Of a stretch of 64,000 nt of DNA, positions 46,306 through 58,398 are shown piece after piece. Every line of letters starts with the position of its first letter. Within the stretch, counting starts at the first letter, position 1. A program made the position numbers and the translations under genes. The notes below the pieces were generated by a model. It saw only the letters and a program-made list of their open reading frames with translations, made no database searches and was not told where the DNA came from. The stretch is from Forficula auricularia. Taxonomy: Eukaryota; Arthropoda; Insecta; Dermaptera; Forficulidae. The DNA lies in the NCBI GenBank assembly GCA_024734495.1, contig JALMQS010000161.1, forward strand, positions 2,880,021 through 2,944,020. The letters run 5' to 3'.

Positions 46306-47045
46306 AGTTAGCTCACCCTGAGTCAAGGGTAGGAAAAAAACAAAACAATTACGTTTAGATTTTTTTGTTTTGTATTCATTTCATTCAAATGAATGAATGT
46401 CTTGTATTCTTTTATTATTTAAAAACAATCAAATTTTTTTTCTATTTAATCATATAAAAATAAAGTGGTAAAAAAGTAAATGTATAGATACAACAAAACG
46501 AATTTTGGAAGTAACGAAATAATTTAATGTGAAATACATAAGGGGTGCCTCGTAATAATGAAGTTTAGATTTATCTAAGGGAGGCAATGTGTTTTGTATG
46601 GGGGAGACTGCCCCTTGCCCCGCCCATGCATGTTTGAGAAGCTTACCTTCAGATGCTATTATTGAAATTAGATTCTCTGACTCTCGTAGAAAATAAGATC
46701 ACTCAACTAGCACTCGAATTTATAATTTTATTTTCTACTTATTTTACAAATGGTTTTTGAGGAATAGAAACACTCTTCTGCATGAAATTAAAGGCACACT
46801 ATGTTATAAAATCTCATATTTAAATTTTCTTATAAAATATCAAGAGATGAAACATTGAGAAATGTCAGCAGGCAAAAAACAAATTGGCTTTATTATTACA
46901 AATAAGGGGATTACTTGATCAATTTTTAATATGAAACTAAATGGAAATTTTTCGAAAATTAAAGATTTTTAATAAACAGTCATTTTATTTTATTCAAAAC
47001 ATTGTTGAGCTAATTAAAAAAACGCTGTTTGCTATTTTTAATGTA
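46306..47045. other. No gene recognised
   Basis: AT-rich sequence without a supported feature. Confidence 0.35.
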
Positions 47046-48083
47046 AAGTCATTTAATTTTATTCAGAACGGGTAATAGAAAGTTAGGGGTTGATTCTGGA
47101 GCAAGATCTAATTGAATCCATCTCTACATAATCTTAAAGAATTTCTTACAAAGTTTCCTAAGGGAGAGTCACAAGTGAACTGATTCATTGACATGTTCAT
47201 ACTCTTGCCTGGGAAAGAGTTGAACGACAAATGATTCTCTTGTCAGGTTCACTCACCAGATATTAGGAGGAAATCAATGGAGGGAGAAATTTCAAATATT
47301 TTAAAAATTGTGCATTTCTAGATATTAAACCATATTTTCTATTCAACCATTTACTTATTTTGCATCAGGGCCTTAGTCAAGAGGGTTCAAAGGGGCCCAG
47401 CACCCTCCACCTAATTCGATTTAATATCTAAAAATCATTGAAAAAATCTTTAAAATGCCTATAATGAATCTTCATATAATTAATAAACTAATAGAACTTT
47501 CGAGATTAGTGTCCCATACCTTTATATTATCAACTGTATTAAAATATTTTAAAAAGTTTCCGGATAAAACTAATTCATTGTTAGCTAATTAAAATATTTT
47601 AATTTATAATTTTTGATATCACAAATATTTTGGAAAGTATCAAGTTACACGAAATTTCTCATGGAGTTTTTTTTTATATAATGAGATAAAAAGATTATTA
47701 GATTTTGGTTGAAATAGAACCCAGAATTAAGGAGGGAGGAGAGTTCCTAAAATTTTAAATTATAAAAATAAAAAAATGTAATTTACTAAAAGGGGTCCTT
47801 ATAAAAAAGTCGTTTATTCTTCCGGGGACCAAAATGGGAGGAGAGGTGATCAAAAATTAGAGCTATACATATAATGTCCTAGACTCTTTGATCGATGTTT
47901 ACGAAGTTTCGCATATGCATCCTATACAACCTCATGAAAACGACTCACTGTGTGAAATCGATAGGGACTTAGGAAACTTTGTAAGAAATTCTTTAAGATT
48001 ATTTAGAGATGGTTTCAATTAACTCTTGCTCCAGAATCAACCCTTAACTTTCTATTACTGTTCTGAATAAAATTAAATGACTT
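47046..48083. mobile_element. Element with about 120-bp inverted ends
   Basis: 47046-47165 and 47965-48083 are inverted copies (AAGTCATTTAATTTTATTCA and its inverse; gttgattctggagcaag and its inverse), enclosing about 800 bp. The inside has family-B-like text near 47700-47740 but no transposase. No target duplication is clear. Confidence 0.65.
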
Positions 48084-48739
48084 AGGGGAGGGGGATTCAA
48101 AACTAATTTAAAATAATAATATTTCCAAACAGAAATCAAAAAAGTTGATATTTATAATAGAATAATCTCATATTTAAAATGAGTGGATTAATTTCTAATA
48201 GGCTGGAAATGGGGCGGGATGGGGGGGCGGCTCTCTCATGAAATTAAATTAAATAACTTTAATTCTAAAAAAAAAGTTAGCTGAAACTTAATATTAACAG
48301 GTCCAATATTTAAAAAGAAAAATTGTTTTTTTAGGTTTTAGGAAATGGGAGAGTTCAAAAAAATAGAATTTTATCGATATAAATCCTAGACCCGAAATTT
48401 TGCATATGCAGCCAAAACCATACGGAAATGATTCTTCATGTGGAAGTGATAGTGGCCCAAAGAGAGGGGAGGAGGTTCAAAAACAATAAAAATGATACAA
48501 TTTCGAACAAAAATACTAGAAAATTCGGGTATGTGCTTACGACCACACGACAGAAGTGATGTGATAACTTATATGGCATTTATAATTCTAATATTCAAAA
48601 ATTATTATTTTTTAAAAAGAAATAATTAATATATTTTCCGATAATGATTGAACTGGTACTAGACATCAGCCCAACCGTGACGCGACGTGTGATGTGACGA
48701 GTGACGGCTCAATCTCATTTACTGCCTAGGAAAATAAAT
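48084..48739. other. AT-rich flank of the LTR element
   Basis: No gene. About 48664-48740 is related to 58470-58560 on the other side of the retrotransposon (cgtgacgcg, gtcaat/ctcaatc, catttactgcc). Confidence 0.45.
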
Positions 48740-48743
48740 GTAT
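48740..48743. repeat. Target site duplication GTAT (left)
   Basis: GTAT here and at 58395-58398 directly flank the two LTR outer ends. Four bases suits Gypsy-type integration. Confidence 0.8.
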
Positions 48744-50968
48744 TGTTGCATGCCCACTTTTTTCATTTTTTTTATTAATTAATTAGTCAGCAAAATTAGT
48801 ATTTTAATTAATTATTTTATAAGAGTAAAAGCAGTATTCTTGATTCAAATGACGGATAAATATTCAAATTTGAATATAATTCAAATTATGGAATGTAGGT
48901 GACACTGATTGATCAGTCATTGATTGGTGCTGCCATCTGAATGGCTGGAGAAGGAATGGCTAACGGAAATCAGGTCGAGTGGAAGGAAGGTCATTGATAT
49001 ATGGGCCATGAGGTCACGGACATCCATCTTATAGAGAACACCTGTTTTGTTTTTGAATAATCCCTATTAATCCGGAGTTATACTAAAGTTTTAACTTTAA
49101 AGCATTATTCAAAGTGTTTATAAAACTCCATGTGAAGTATTCAAGAACGGATTTGGGAAAAACCTCGGTGATTATTCGGACTGGACAAAGGACGCGATTC
49201 ACAAGTGAAGCCACGCGCTGATACAACCGCAGCACGTGTCCCTGAATGAAACGCGGTGACCAGCGTTTAACACACAGTATACTGATAAGTACTACATAAA
49301 ACATTTTACAAATAACCAAAGTTACACTAACTATCTAGTACTTAAACACGTGCCAGTGATTAGTTATATTAACAGATGCTAAAAAGGTTCAACTAACTAC
49401 CTCGTGGTCCAAGTCCGATAAACAATCAAATGATGGCCTAAGCTCTATCATGTTTTTCAAAATTAAATTTAACTGTAATGATAAAAATAAATAACCTAAT
49501 TAAATAATACAAATGATTGTAACAATAGAAATTAAAGTAAAGATAATGAAACATTTAGTTAAGACAATGATTAAAAATTAATTGAAATTTGAGTTAATAG
49601 TAATATGTTGAAGTAAAATATTGAAATAAGAGGACGGATCATATGTTTGGAATAATCATTAACAATTATTTAAAGTATAAAATTAACAAAAGTAATAATA
49701 GAATAGTAAATGATTTAAAAATATTAAATAAGTTTATTAATAGTAGGGCATTTCTCAGAAATCTTCAATGAAGGCTATTGAGTTAATTAATAAATTGATT
49801 AATAGTAATAAAATAGTAATAAAATTAAAAATTATTAACGTGTTGATCAATGGTCGTCAGGAATTATAGACGGATTTGAACTGGGCACCTGACTTGTCTG
49901 TAAGTTTGTTTCACCTGTAGAAGCCGGGGCTCTGTTGCCACGTAGTTAAAGTAGAAATTAAAAGAAAAATAAATAAAAGGGAGAAGATATTAAATTTTTC
50001 GTGGTCCATGTGAAGGGATAAAAAAATACAGAGTATCTCAAAGGGGCTGAAACAGAGGACAATCAAATTGAATGGTCAAGAGACGCCAGTTCGTTCTAGG
50101 AAACACCTGACGCCATTCGTTTCAAACACACCTTGCTTTGTTTTGGTGGGGTTCGAAGAATTTGAAAAGATAATTGAATTGAATATAAGTCGTAATAAAT
50201 AAAGTAATAAATAAAGAGTTTTAAAAAGTAAACAAAGCAAGTTAGATAAGGGGAAATTATTAAAATTTAAAAAGAAATCAAATAAATCAAGCCTATTTGA
50301 AGATTAAGGAAATGTTTTGTTTTTGTTTTTATATTATTAATTTGAAGTAGAGAATGTAATTGAAAACTCAAGTTATTTAATAAATACTAAATAAAATTGA
50401 TAAACAATTGAAATCAAATTGATAAATAAATAGAATAATAAATAATTGAAATGTTATTTAAACATATGATCAAACGTCAAAGGAAATTTAAAAAGGATTG
50501 TTAAAAGCAGATAAATAAAGAATACTTGTAATTTAAATTGTAATTTGAAAATAGAAAATTTAATTTGTTTGATTTTAAAAAGAAACGTTTCATAAAATAT
50601 TTCAAAAAAGGAAATATTGAATTAAGAGCTTAGATTAAAGAATTGAAAATAATTAAATATAAACGAAATAATTAACTAATAATAAATGATTAACAAGGCC
50701 TATATAAAATAAGTCAGGTACCTGCATGAAAATAAAATAATAAATAATTAACTGATTAAGTAATCAACAACATAACTTGTAACAATACCGATTTGTAATA
50801 ATAGAATTTAAGTTGAAACAATTTTAAAGTAACAAAAGATTAATAATATCTAAACTATAAACAATAGAATATTATATTAATAAATCAATTTTAAAAATAA
50901 AGTTTAAATAAAACTTATTAAAAAGATTATTAAAAAATCAAAGTTAAAATTTAAAAAGTCTATCAAGG

Positions 50969-51757
50969 CTATTTATAGAAAGCCAATTATTAAAAAGAAA
51001 ATTGATTTTAAAAAATAATATAAAAATAAATCAAAGATATTTATAGAGAATTTATAACAATATAATTTAAAAATAAATTTTGAAATATAAAAATAGTATA
51101 ATAGTTTATTTATAGAAAGCTATTAATAATAAAAGTTAAAAATAAACTAAAAGCTATTTATAAAATCTATAAATAGAACTTTTTAAAAATTCAAAATACA
51201 ATTTTAATCTCAAAGGAGACTATTACCCCTCCATAGTTATAAATCTATTTTTAATTAAAATTTATAAATAAATTTTACAACAATTAGAAAATTCTAATAA
51301 TAGAATTTACAACAATAGAATTTCAATTTTCAACAATGAAAATAAAATTACAACAATTGAAATAAAAATCTATAAATAGAATTTTATGATAAAAATAGAT
51401 TGTTGCTATAATTAGATTTTATATTAGGGGATTATATAACAACCAATAAAATTTGGATTATAATAAAATATTTTAAATTTTCTATAATTAAACAATTATT
51501 AATAGCTTTATTCTATAAATAGAATCTAAAAATAGATTACTTATAAATAGAATTTATAAATAGATCATCTATAAATAAATCGTAAAATTAATTAAAAATA
51601 AATCAAATAAAGATCTTTAAAATCTTCTATAAATAGTCATAATAACAATAAACTGATATTTTGATAAATACACCTTATAAAAGGGATTTTTCTATAAATA
51701 GTTTTTAAATTGTCATTGTTATGAAAGACGTCGTTTATTTGAAATTTCTATAAATAG
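50969..51757 (+). promoter_or_regulatory. Array of CTATAAATAG decamers in the 5' LTR
   Basis: Exact CTATAAATAG or its complement at 50969, 51167, 51370, 51513, 51627, 51692 and 51748, plus CTAAAAATAG at 51526 and several TTATAAATAG forms. The decamer fits the MEF2 consensus YTAWWWWTAR and also contains TATAAATA. The same array is in the 3' LTR at about 57012-57799. Function is inferred. Confidence 0.5.
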
Positions 51758-52150
51758 GAATTATAACTGATATTGTCAAATATTGTTAATTAATAACTGT
51801 AACTTATAAACGATCTGTTTATAAGTAAAATTGTGGTTTTTAAAGAGTATTGTTACTAATCTATAATAAGATTGTAAACAAACAGTTTAAAAGAATAATT
51901 GAATTTTGTTTGTTTTTATAAAATTGTTGTATTGTTGCTTATATCGAATCATTCGGTGCTGAATCAAACATTTATCATTAAAATCTTGAATACTGCTAAA
52001 ATCAGTTATCTAAAATCTAAATAAATTGTGTTCTTTTTACTGACCCAAAAACCCTATCCAACTCTCCTATCTCATAATCACCACAAATAATTCACAGGGG
52101 ACTCCAAGGTCATCTATTAATCTTGATCAACAAGCGAAATTCTGCTATAT

Positions 52151-52317
52151 CTATCGAATTTATTCGATAGCCTTATCAGTAACCCTATCCGCATATAGCG
52201 TAAGCGCACACCCCCACGGTTACTGATATATTAAACATCTTAAATAGGGCGGATAGACAACCACCAAACTTGGCCGGACTGATCGAGACTTTCAATAGCA
52301 CACTTCGTGAGCTATTG
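52151..52317 (+). ncRNA. Structured leader: hairpins and H-type pseudoknot
   Basis: Hairpin CTATCGAAT-TT-ATTCGATAG (52151-52170). Then TATCAGTAACC (52174-52184) pairs perfectly with GGTTACTGATA (52218-52228), while CTATCCGC (52185-52192) pairs with GCGGATAG (52249-52256); the pairs interleave, giving a pseudoknot. A last hairpin at 52293-52317 (CAATAGCACAC-TTC-GTGAGCTATTG, one mismatch) precedes the primer site. Conserved in the 3' LTR. Confidence 0.55.
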
Positions 52318-52359
52318 GAGTGTCAGTAAGTCGAAGGTTAAGTTTGGGCAGGTTACATC

Positions 52360-52376
52360 TGGTGGAGGTGCTGGGA
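52360..52376 (+). other. Primer binding site
   Basis: TGGTGGAGGTGCTGGGA starts two bases after the LTR. It is complementary to a tRNA 3' end ...CAGCACCTCCA-CCA, and the next bases resemble the T-loop complement. From memory this fits a tRNA-Ala acceptor. Confidence 0.7.
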
Positions 52377-52444
52377 TTTCGCTGTTGATCGGGAGAGAGG
52401 GCCTGGGGTGATTCGGTGGAAAAAGTGACATAAATAACAACAAA

Positions 52445-53905
52445 ATGTCACAACATGGTGATGATGAGAGTGGAGAGAGGGAAATGGGGGAGAGTCAGTA
52501 CAGGGAGTATAGGGAACAGCGGGAGACTTCGACTGAGGAAAACGCAGACAGCGTTATACAGTCTGAACCCTCGGTTGATGCTCTGCTAAATAATACAGTG
52601 GGCGAATTGGGGGATGATGAGCAACTACAACAGCAATTAGCTCAAGTGCACATCACTCCGCCAGTAGAACAGGGTACAAACCAACTATTACCCAACCCTA
52701 ACCCAACATCAGCACTAGGACCAAACCCACAGCATCCCATCCCAAGCTTAACCCCTATTGCACCACAAGACCCAAATGCAGTAATGTTGCAACAATTTCA
52801 AATGATGCAACAAGCAATGAGACAACAAACTCAGGAACTAATTCAATCAACAAGACAACAATCTCACGAACAATTTAAAGCAATAGACCACAGATTTCAG
52901 AAACAAGAAATAGCAAGCCAACAAACTCAGGAACAATTCCAGGTAGTACAACAAGACATTAAAGATCTCGGAAATCTGGCCAAAAAAATGGCACAGGATT
53001 TAACGAACGATACAAAAAGAATAATGTCAAGAACAGGGCTGCGCCAAAGTACCTCCATTTCTGGTTCGCATTACAATCTAAAAAGCATTGTTGAAAGTGT
53101 CAATACTTTCATCACCTATGAAAAAGAATTTTCTACCAGGGATGAAATACTTACACTACCTACTATACAAACAGAAAAGGAAACAGACTGTAAACCTGAA
53201 TTATCTGATGAGTCTATCGACCAACCAAAACAATCAGTAGATGCCGCCAAAACTGAACAACAAGCTGAACAGAAAACAGAAAGAGTGTTGACTGACAGAG
53301 GGGAGCGATTCTCTAGTGCTCTCGAGAAAAAGACGTTAGCTGATCTCAGAATACTGAGTAGGCTAACGTCTATAAGAAACTCACAATCCAATCCGGTGGA
53401 GAGAATAATGAGAGAGCTATCTGGTTTGTTTCCTCCCTTCAGTTATGGTCAACACAATTCCTGTGATAAAAGTAGCAATTTGGTGGTATACCTGTTTAAT
53501 ATCAATTTGCATGCGGGAAAGGGAATGACCCCTTACATACTAAACAACGGTCAACCCAAACCGAAATTGACTCAACCCATGTTTCACAAATTAGATACGA
53601 ATCCTGAATTGACTCTCGATACCCTAGTGGTAGAGAGGGCCAGAAGGATGAAACGAAAATACCAAGGTCTGAATAAATTCAAAATGAAGGACAAATACAA
53701 GAATGAGTACCAGGTCCTATACAAGGAACTAGGAATTTTGAGGCCGGGGAGAGGTGGCCTAGGATTCTTATTGTTTGGAAGAGGACCTCGCAGGGTCGTG
53801 GGAGGAGTAGGAAACAAGACTTGTAGAATGAGAGGTATACGACAAAAACTATTAGGGACATATAATATTAGACAGTTAAAAACTTACAATCCGCCTAGTC
53901 GTTAA
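52445..53905 (+). CDS. Gag-integrase fusion protein of the LTR element
   Basis: 486 codons from ATG (context aacaacaaaATG). Residues 1-60 are acidic; 72-110 proline-rich; 113-190 glutamine-rich and likely coiled coil, as in many insect Gag proteins. From about 281 the text is integrase-like: LTDRGERFSSAL (282-293, second catalytic Asp at 284), SQSNPVERIMREL (313-325, catalytic Glu at 319) and MTPYILNNG (361-369). The first catalytic Asp and the N-terminal zinc motif are absent, so it cannot be a working integrase. The tail (395-486) is basic and glycine-rich. The join between the two parts lies around 235-280. It looks like a deletion derivative kept as one open frame. Confidence 0.75.
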   Translation: MSQHGDDESGEREMGESQYREYREQRETSTEENADSVIQSEPSVDALLNNTVGELGDDEQLQQQLAQVHITPPVEQGTNQLLPNPNPTSALGPNPQHPIPSLTPIAPQDPNAVMLQQFQMMQQAMRQQTQELIQSTRQQSHEQFKAIDHRFQKQEIASQQTQEQFQVVQQDIKDLGNLAKKMAQDLTNDTKRIMSRTGLRQSTSISGSHYNLKSIVESVNTFITYEKEFSTRDEILTLPTIQTEKETDCKPELSDESIDQPKQSVDAAKTEQQAEQKTERVLTDRGERFSSALEKKTLADLRILSRLTSIRNSQSNPVERIMRELSGLFPPFSYGQHNSCDKSSNLVVYLFNINLHAGKGMTPYILNNGQPKPKLTQPMFHKLDTNPELTLDTLVVERARRMKRKYQGLNKFKMKDKYKNEYQVLYKELGILRPGRGGLGFLLFGRGPRRVVGGVGNKTCRMRGIRQKLLGTYNIRQLKTYNPPSR

Positions 53906-54775
53906 CAGTTGAGGGTCTAGGTTTCTTTTAGAAACCGAGTAAGAAACAGGCTGAGATTTCACTTGACCCTCCAAAACGAGCCAATTAGTAATTCCACCCC
54001 TTTTAGAGGACTAGGTTAATTTTTTTTTGACAATGACCGTAATCAAAGTTATGTCCCTAATAGAACAATTTTTTTTTGACCAACGATAGACGACGGACCA
54101 GACAGACTTTGACGTTAGGTATTTAGGTTTTTAGGTATTTAGGTTAGTTAATTAGGTTTAGGTTAGTTTTTGTTTAGTTTAGGTAGTTAGTAAAAAAAAA
54201 AAAAAAAAAAAAATTAGTGTAAGTTAGAAACCCAGGGATTACTCAAATAAGTAGCCCTGAGGTAATAAGTTAGATAGTAAGTGTTTTAGTTATTTAGGTT
54301 TAGATTAGGTAATTAGGTTTAGTTTAGTTTTCGTTTAGTTTAGATAGTTAGTAAGAAATTAGTGTAAGTTAGAAACCCAGGGACTACTCAAATAAGTAGC
54401 CCTGAGGTAGTAAGTTAGATAGTAAGTGTTTTAGTTATTTAGGTTTAGTTTAGGTAATAGTAAGTTTAGGTTTAGGCATTAGTTTAGTTTAGAGGTAGGA
54501 ATTATTAGATTAAGGGAATTTAGTATTTAGGAACCAAGTCGGTTCGAACATTTCAGAAGAAAGAATCTGAATCAACAACTTGTATTGGGCAAAAAGCCAA
54601 TCAAGTTGAATGAGATGTTGGTTTTACTTTGTTTTGAAATTAAAAGTCATTGGGTTGCATACATTATCCTACATCCATCCGACAACACCCAACTACCCAA
54701 ACAAAAAAGGAAAAAATTGGTTGAAGGTAGATAGGGAAGTTCGACTGAAATAACGGTGTTGTTTCATCCAAACTT
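53906..54775 (+). repeat. 3' internal non-coding region with duplicated 145-bp unit and poly-A
   Basis: A TTAGGT-rich stretch (54115-54190) leads to about 22 A (near 54192-54213). Then ttagtgtaagttagaaaccc at 54214 is repeated at 54359, a 145-bp step. Neither env nor RT text was seen. An internal A run could record a past retrotransposition or recombination event. Confidence 0.65.
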
Positions 54776-54787
54776 CCGGGGGGGATA
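54776..54787 (+). other. Polypurine tract
   Basis: CCGGGGGGGATA abuts the 3' LTR start TGTTGC. It would prime plus-strand DNA synthesis. Confidence 0.75.
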
Positions 54788-57700
54788 TGTTGCATGCCCA
54801 CTTTTTTCATTTTTTTTATTAATTAATTAGTCAGCAAAATTAGTATTTTAATTAATTATTTTATAAGAGTAAAAGCAGTATTCTTGATTCAAATGACGGA
54901 TAAATATTCAAATTTGAATATAATTCAAATTATGGAATGTAGGTGACACTGATTGATCAGTCATTGATTGGTGCTGCCATCTGAATGGCTGGAGAAGGAA
55001 TGGCTAGCGGAAATCAGGTCGAGTGGAAGGAAGGTCATTGATATATGGGCCATGAGGTCACGGACATCCATCTTATAGAGAACACCTGTTTTGTTTTTGA
55101 ATAATCCCTATTAATCCGGAGTTATACTAAAGTTTTAACTTTAAAGCATTATTCAAAGTGTTTATAAAACTCCATGTGAAGTATTCAAGAACGGATTTGG
55201 GAAAAACCTCGGTGATTATTCGGACTGGACAAAGGACGCGATTCACAAGTGAAGCCACGCGCTGATACAACCGCAGCACGTGTCCCTGAATGAAACGCGG
55301 TGACCAGCGTTTAACACACAGTATACTGATAAGTACTACATAAAACATTTTACAAATAACCAAAGTTACACTAACTATCTAGTACTTAAACACGTGCCAG
55401 TGATTAGTTATATTAACAGATGCTAAAAAGGTTCAACTAACTACCTCGTGGTCCAAGTCCGATAAACAATCAAATGATGGCCTAAGCTCTATCATGTTTT
55501 TCAAAATTAAATTTAACTGTAATGATAAAAATAAATAACCTAATTAAATAATACAAATGATTGTAACAATAGAAATTAAAGTAAAGATAATGAAACATTT
55601 AGTTAAGACAATGATTAAAAATTAATTGAAATTTGAGTTAATAGTAATATGTTGAAGTAAAATATTGAAATATAGAGGACGGATCATATGTTTGGAATAA
55701 TCATTAACAATTATTTAAAGTATAAAATTAACAAAAGTAATAATAGAATAGTAAATGATTTAAAAAATTTCATAAGTTATTAGTAATAGGGCATTTCCTA
55801 GAAATCTTTAATGAAGGCTATTGAGTTAATTAATAAATTGATTAATATTAATAAAATAGTAGTAGAATTAAAAATTATTAACGTGTTGATCAATGGTCGT
55901 CAGGAAGTATAGACGGATTTGAACCGGGCACCTGACTTGTCTGTAAGTTTGTTTCACCTGTAGAAGCCGGGGCTCTGTTGCCACGTAGTTAAAGTAGAAA
56001 TTAAAAGAAAAATAAATAAAAGGGAGAAGGTATTAAATTTTTCGTGGTCCATGTGAAGGGATAAAAAAATACAGAGTATCTCAAAGGGGCTGAAACAGAG
56101 GACAATCAAATTGAATGGTCAAGAGACGCCAGTTCGTTCTAGGAAACACCTGACGCCATTCGTTTCAAACACACCTTGCTTTGTTTTGGTGGGGTTCGAA
56201 GAATTTGAAAAGATAATTGAATTGAATATAAGTCGTAATAAATAAAGTAATAAATAAAGAGTTTTAAAAAGTAAACAAAGCAAGTTAGATAAGGGGAAAT
56301 TATTAAAATTTAAAAAGAAATCAAATAAATCAAGCCTATTTGAAGATTAAGGAAATGTTTTGTTTTTGTTTTTATATTATTAATTTGAAGTAGAGAATGT
56401 AATTGAAAACTCAAGTTATTTAATAAATACTAAATAAAATTGATAAACAATTGAAATCAAATTGATAAATAAATAGAATAATAAATAATTGAAATGTTAT
56501 TTAAACATATGATCAAACGTCAAAGGAAATTTAAAAAGGATTGTTAAAAGCAGATAAATAAAGAATACTTGTAATTTAAATTGTAATTTGAAAATAGAAA
56601 ATTTAATTTGTTTGATTTTAAAAAGAAACGTTTCATAAAATATTTCAAAAAAGGAAATATTGAATTAAGAGCTTAGATTAAAGAATTGAAAATAATTAAA
56701 TATAAACGAAATAATTAACTAATAATAAATGATTAACAAGGCCTATATAAAATAAGTCAGGTACCTGCATGAAAATAAAATAATAAATAATTAACTGATT
56801 AAGTAATCAACAACATAACTTGTAACAATACCGATTTGTAATAATAGAATTTAAGTTGAAACAATTTTAAAGTAACAAAAGATTAATAATATCTAAACTA
56901 TAAACAATAGAATATTATATTAATAAATCAATTTTAAAAATAAAGTTTAAATAAAACTTATTAAAAAGATTATTAAAAAATCAAAGTTAAAATTTAAAAA
57001 GTCTATCAAGGCTATTTATAGAAAGCCAATTATTAAAAAGAAAATTAATTTTAAAAATAATATAAAAATAAATCAAAGATATTTATAGAGAATTTATAAC
57101 AATATAATTTAAAAATAAATTTTGAAATATAAAAATAGTATAATAGTTTATTTATAGAAAGCTATTAATAATAAAAGTTAAAAATAAACTAAAAGCTATT
57201 TATAAAATCTATAAATAGAACTTTTTAAAAATTCAAAATACAATTTTAATCTCAAAGGAGACTATTACCCCTCCATAGTTATAAATCTATTTTTAATTAA
57301 AATTTATAAATAAATTTTACAACAATTAGAAAATTCTAATAATAGAATTTACAACAATAGAATTTCAATTTTCAACAATGAAAATAAAATTACAACAATT
57401 GAAATAAAAATCTATAAATAGAATTTTATGATAAAAATAGATTGTTGCTATAATTAGATTTTATATTAGGGGATTATATAACAACCAATAAAATTTGGAT
57501 TATAATAAAATATTTTAAATTTTCTATAATTAAACAATTATTAATAGCTTTATTCTATAAATAGAATCTAAAAATAGATTACTTACAAATAGAATTTATA
57601 AATGGATCATCTATAAATAAATCGTAAAATTAATTAAAAATAAATCAAATAAAGATCTTTAAAATCTTCTATAAATAGTCATAATAACAATAAACTGATA

Positions 57701-58394
57701 TTTTGATAAATACACCTTATAAAAGGGATTTTTCTATAAATAGTTTTTAAATTGTCATTGTTATGAAAGACGTCGTTTATTTGAAATTTCTATAAATAGG
57801 AATTATAACTGATATTGTCAAATATTGTTAATTAATAACTATAACTTATAAACGATCTGTTTATAAGTAAAATTGTGGTTTTTAAAGAGTATTGTTACTA
57901 ATCTATAATAAGATTGTAAACAAACAGTTTAAAAGAATAATTGAATTTTGTTTGTTTTTATAAAATTGTTGTATTGTTGCTTATATCGAATCATTCGGTG
58001 CTGAATCAAAGATTTATCATTAAAATCTTGAATACTGCTAAAATCAGTCATCTAAAGTCTTAATAAATCTTGTTTTATTACTGAATAAAACCCATCCAAC
58101 TCTCCTATCTCATAATCATCACAAATATTCACAGGGGACTCCAAGGTCATCTATTAATCTTGATCAACAAGCGAAATTCTGCTATATCTATCGAATTTAT
58201 TCGATAGCCTTATCAGTAACCCTATCCGCATATAGCGTAAGCGCACACCCCCACGGTTACTGATATATTAAACATCTTAAATAGGGCGGATAGACAACCA
58301 CCAAACTTGGCCGGACTGATCGAGACTTTCAATAGCACACTTCGTGAGCTATTGGAGTGTCAGTAAGTCGAAGGTTAAGTTTGGGCGGGTTACA
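54788..58394 (+). repeat. 3' LTR
   Basis: Nearly identical to the 5' LTR, with two patches of concentrated difference (about 55762-55830 and 58047-58100). It carries the same decamer array (57012-57799) and pseudoknot (58211-58293). Confidence 0.9.
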
Positions 58395-58398
58395 GTAT
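58395..58398. repeat. Target site duplication GTAT (right)
   Basis: Matches 48740-48743. Confidence 0.8.

Larger units (their letters stand above)
48744..52357 (+). repeat. 5' LTR
   Basis: Starts TG and ends CA. The first part has attcaaatttgaat and a 78-codon minus frame (49083-49319) also present in the 3' LTR; identity of the LTRs makes that uninformative about function. The central 2 kb is purine- and AT-rich with many taaataa phrases. The last 200 bp holds strong secondary structure. No confident TATA or poly-A signal can be chosen among so many AT-rich candidates. Confidence 0.9.
48744..58394 (+). mobile_element. LTR retrotransposon with giant LTRs and reduced interior
   Basis: The 9651-bp element has two LTRs (3614 and 3607 bp), beginning TGTTGCATGCCC and ending GGTTACA, a primer binding site, a polypurine tract and a 4-bp target duplication. 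The interior is only 2430 bp with a single long frame (52445-53905). Protease, reverse transcriptase and RNase H are missing, so movement needs a helper. The LTRs differ at roughly one percent of sites by eye, implying a fairly recent insertion. A Gypsy-type origin is inferred from the integrase text and the duplication length. Confidence 0.9.

Noticed and set aside
49083..49319. 78-codon minus-strand frame present identically in both LTRs
   Set aside because: The LTRs are near-identical copies, so conservation says nothing about coding; no motif is recognised.
53116..53861. Minus-strand frames of 60-91 codons under the retrotransposon gene
   Set aside because: They are antisense shadows of the long coding frame.
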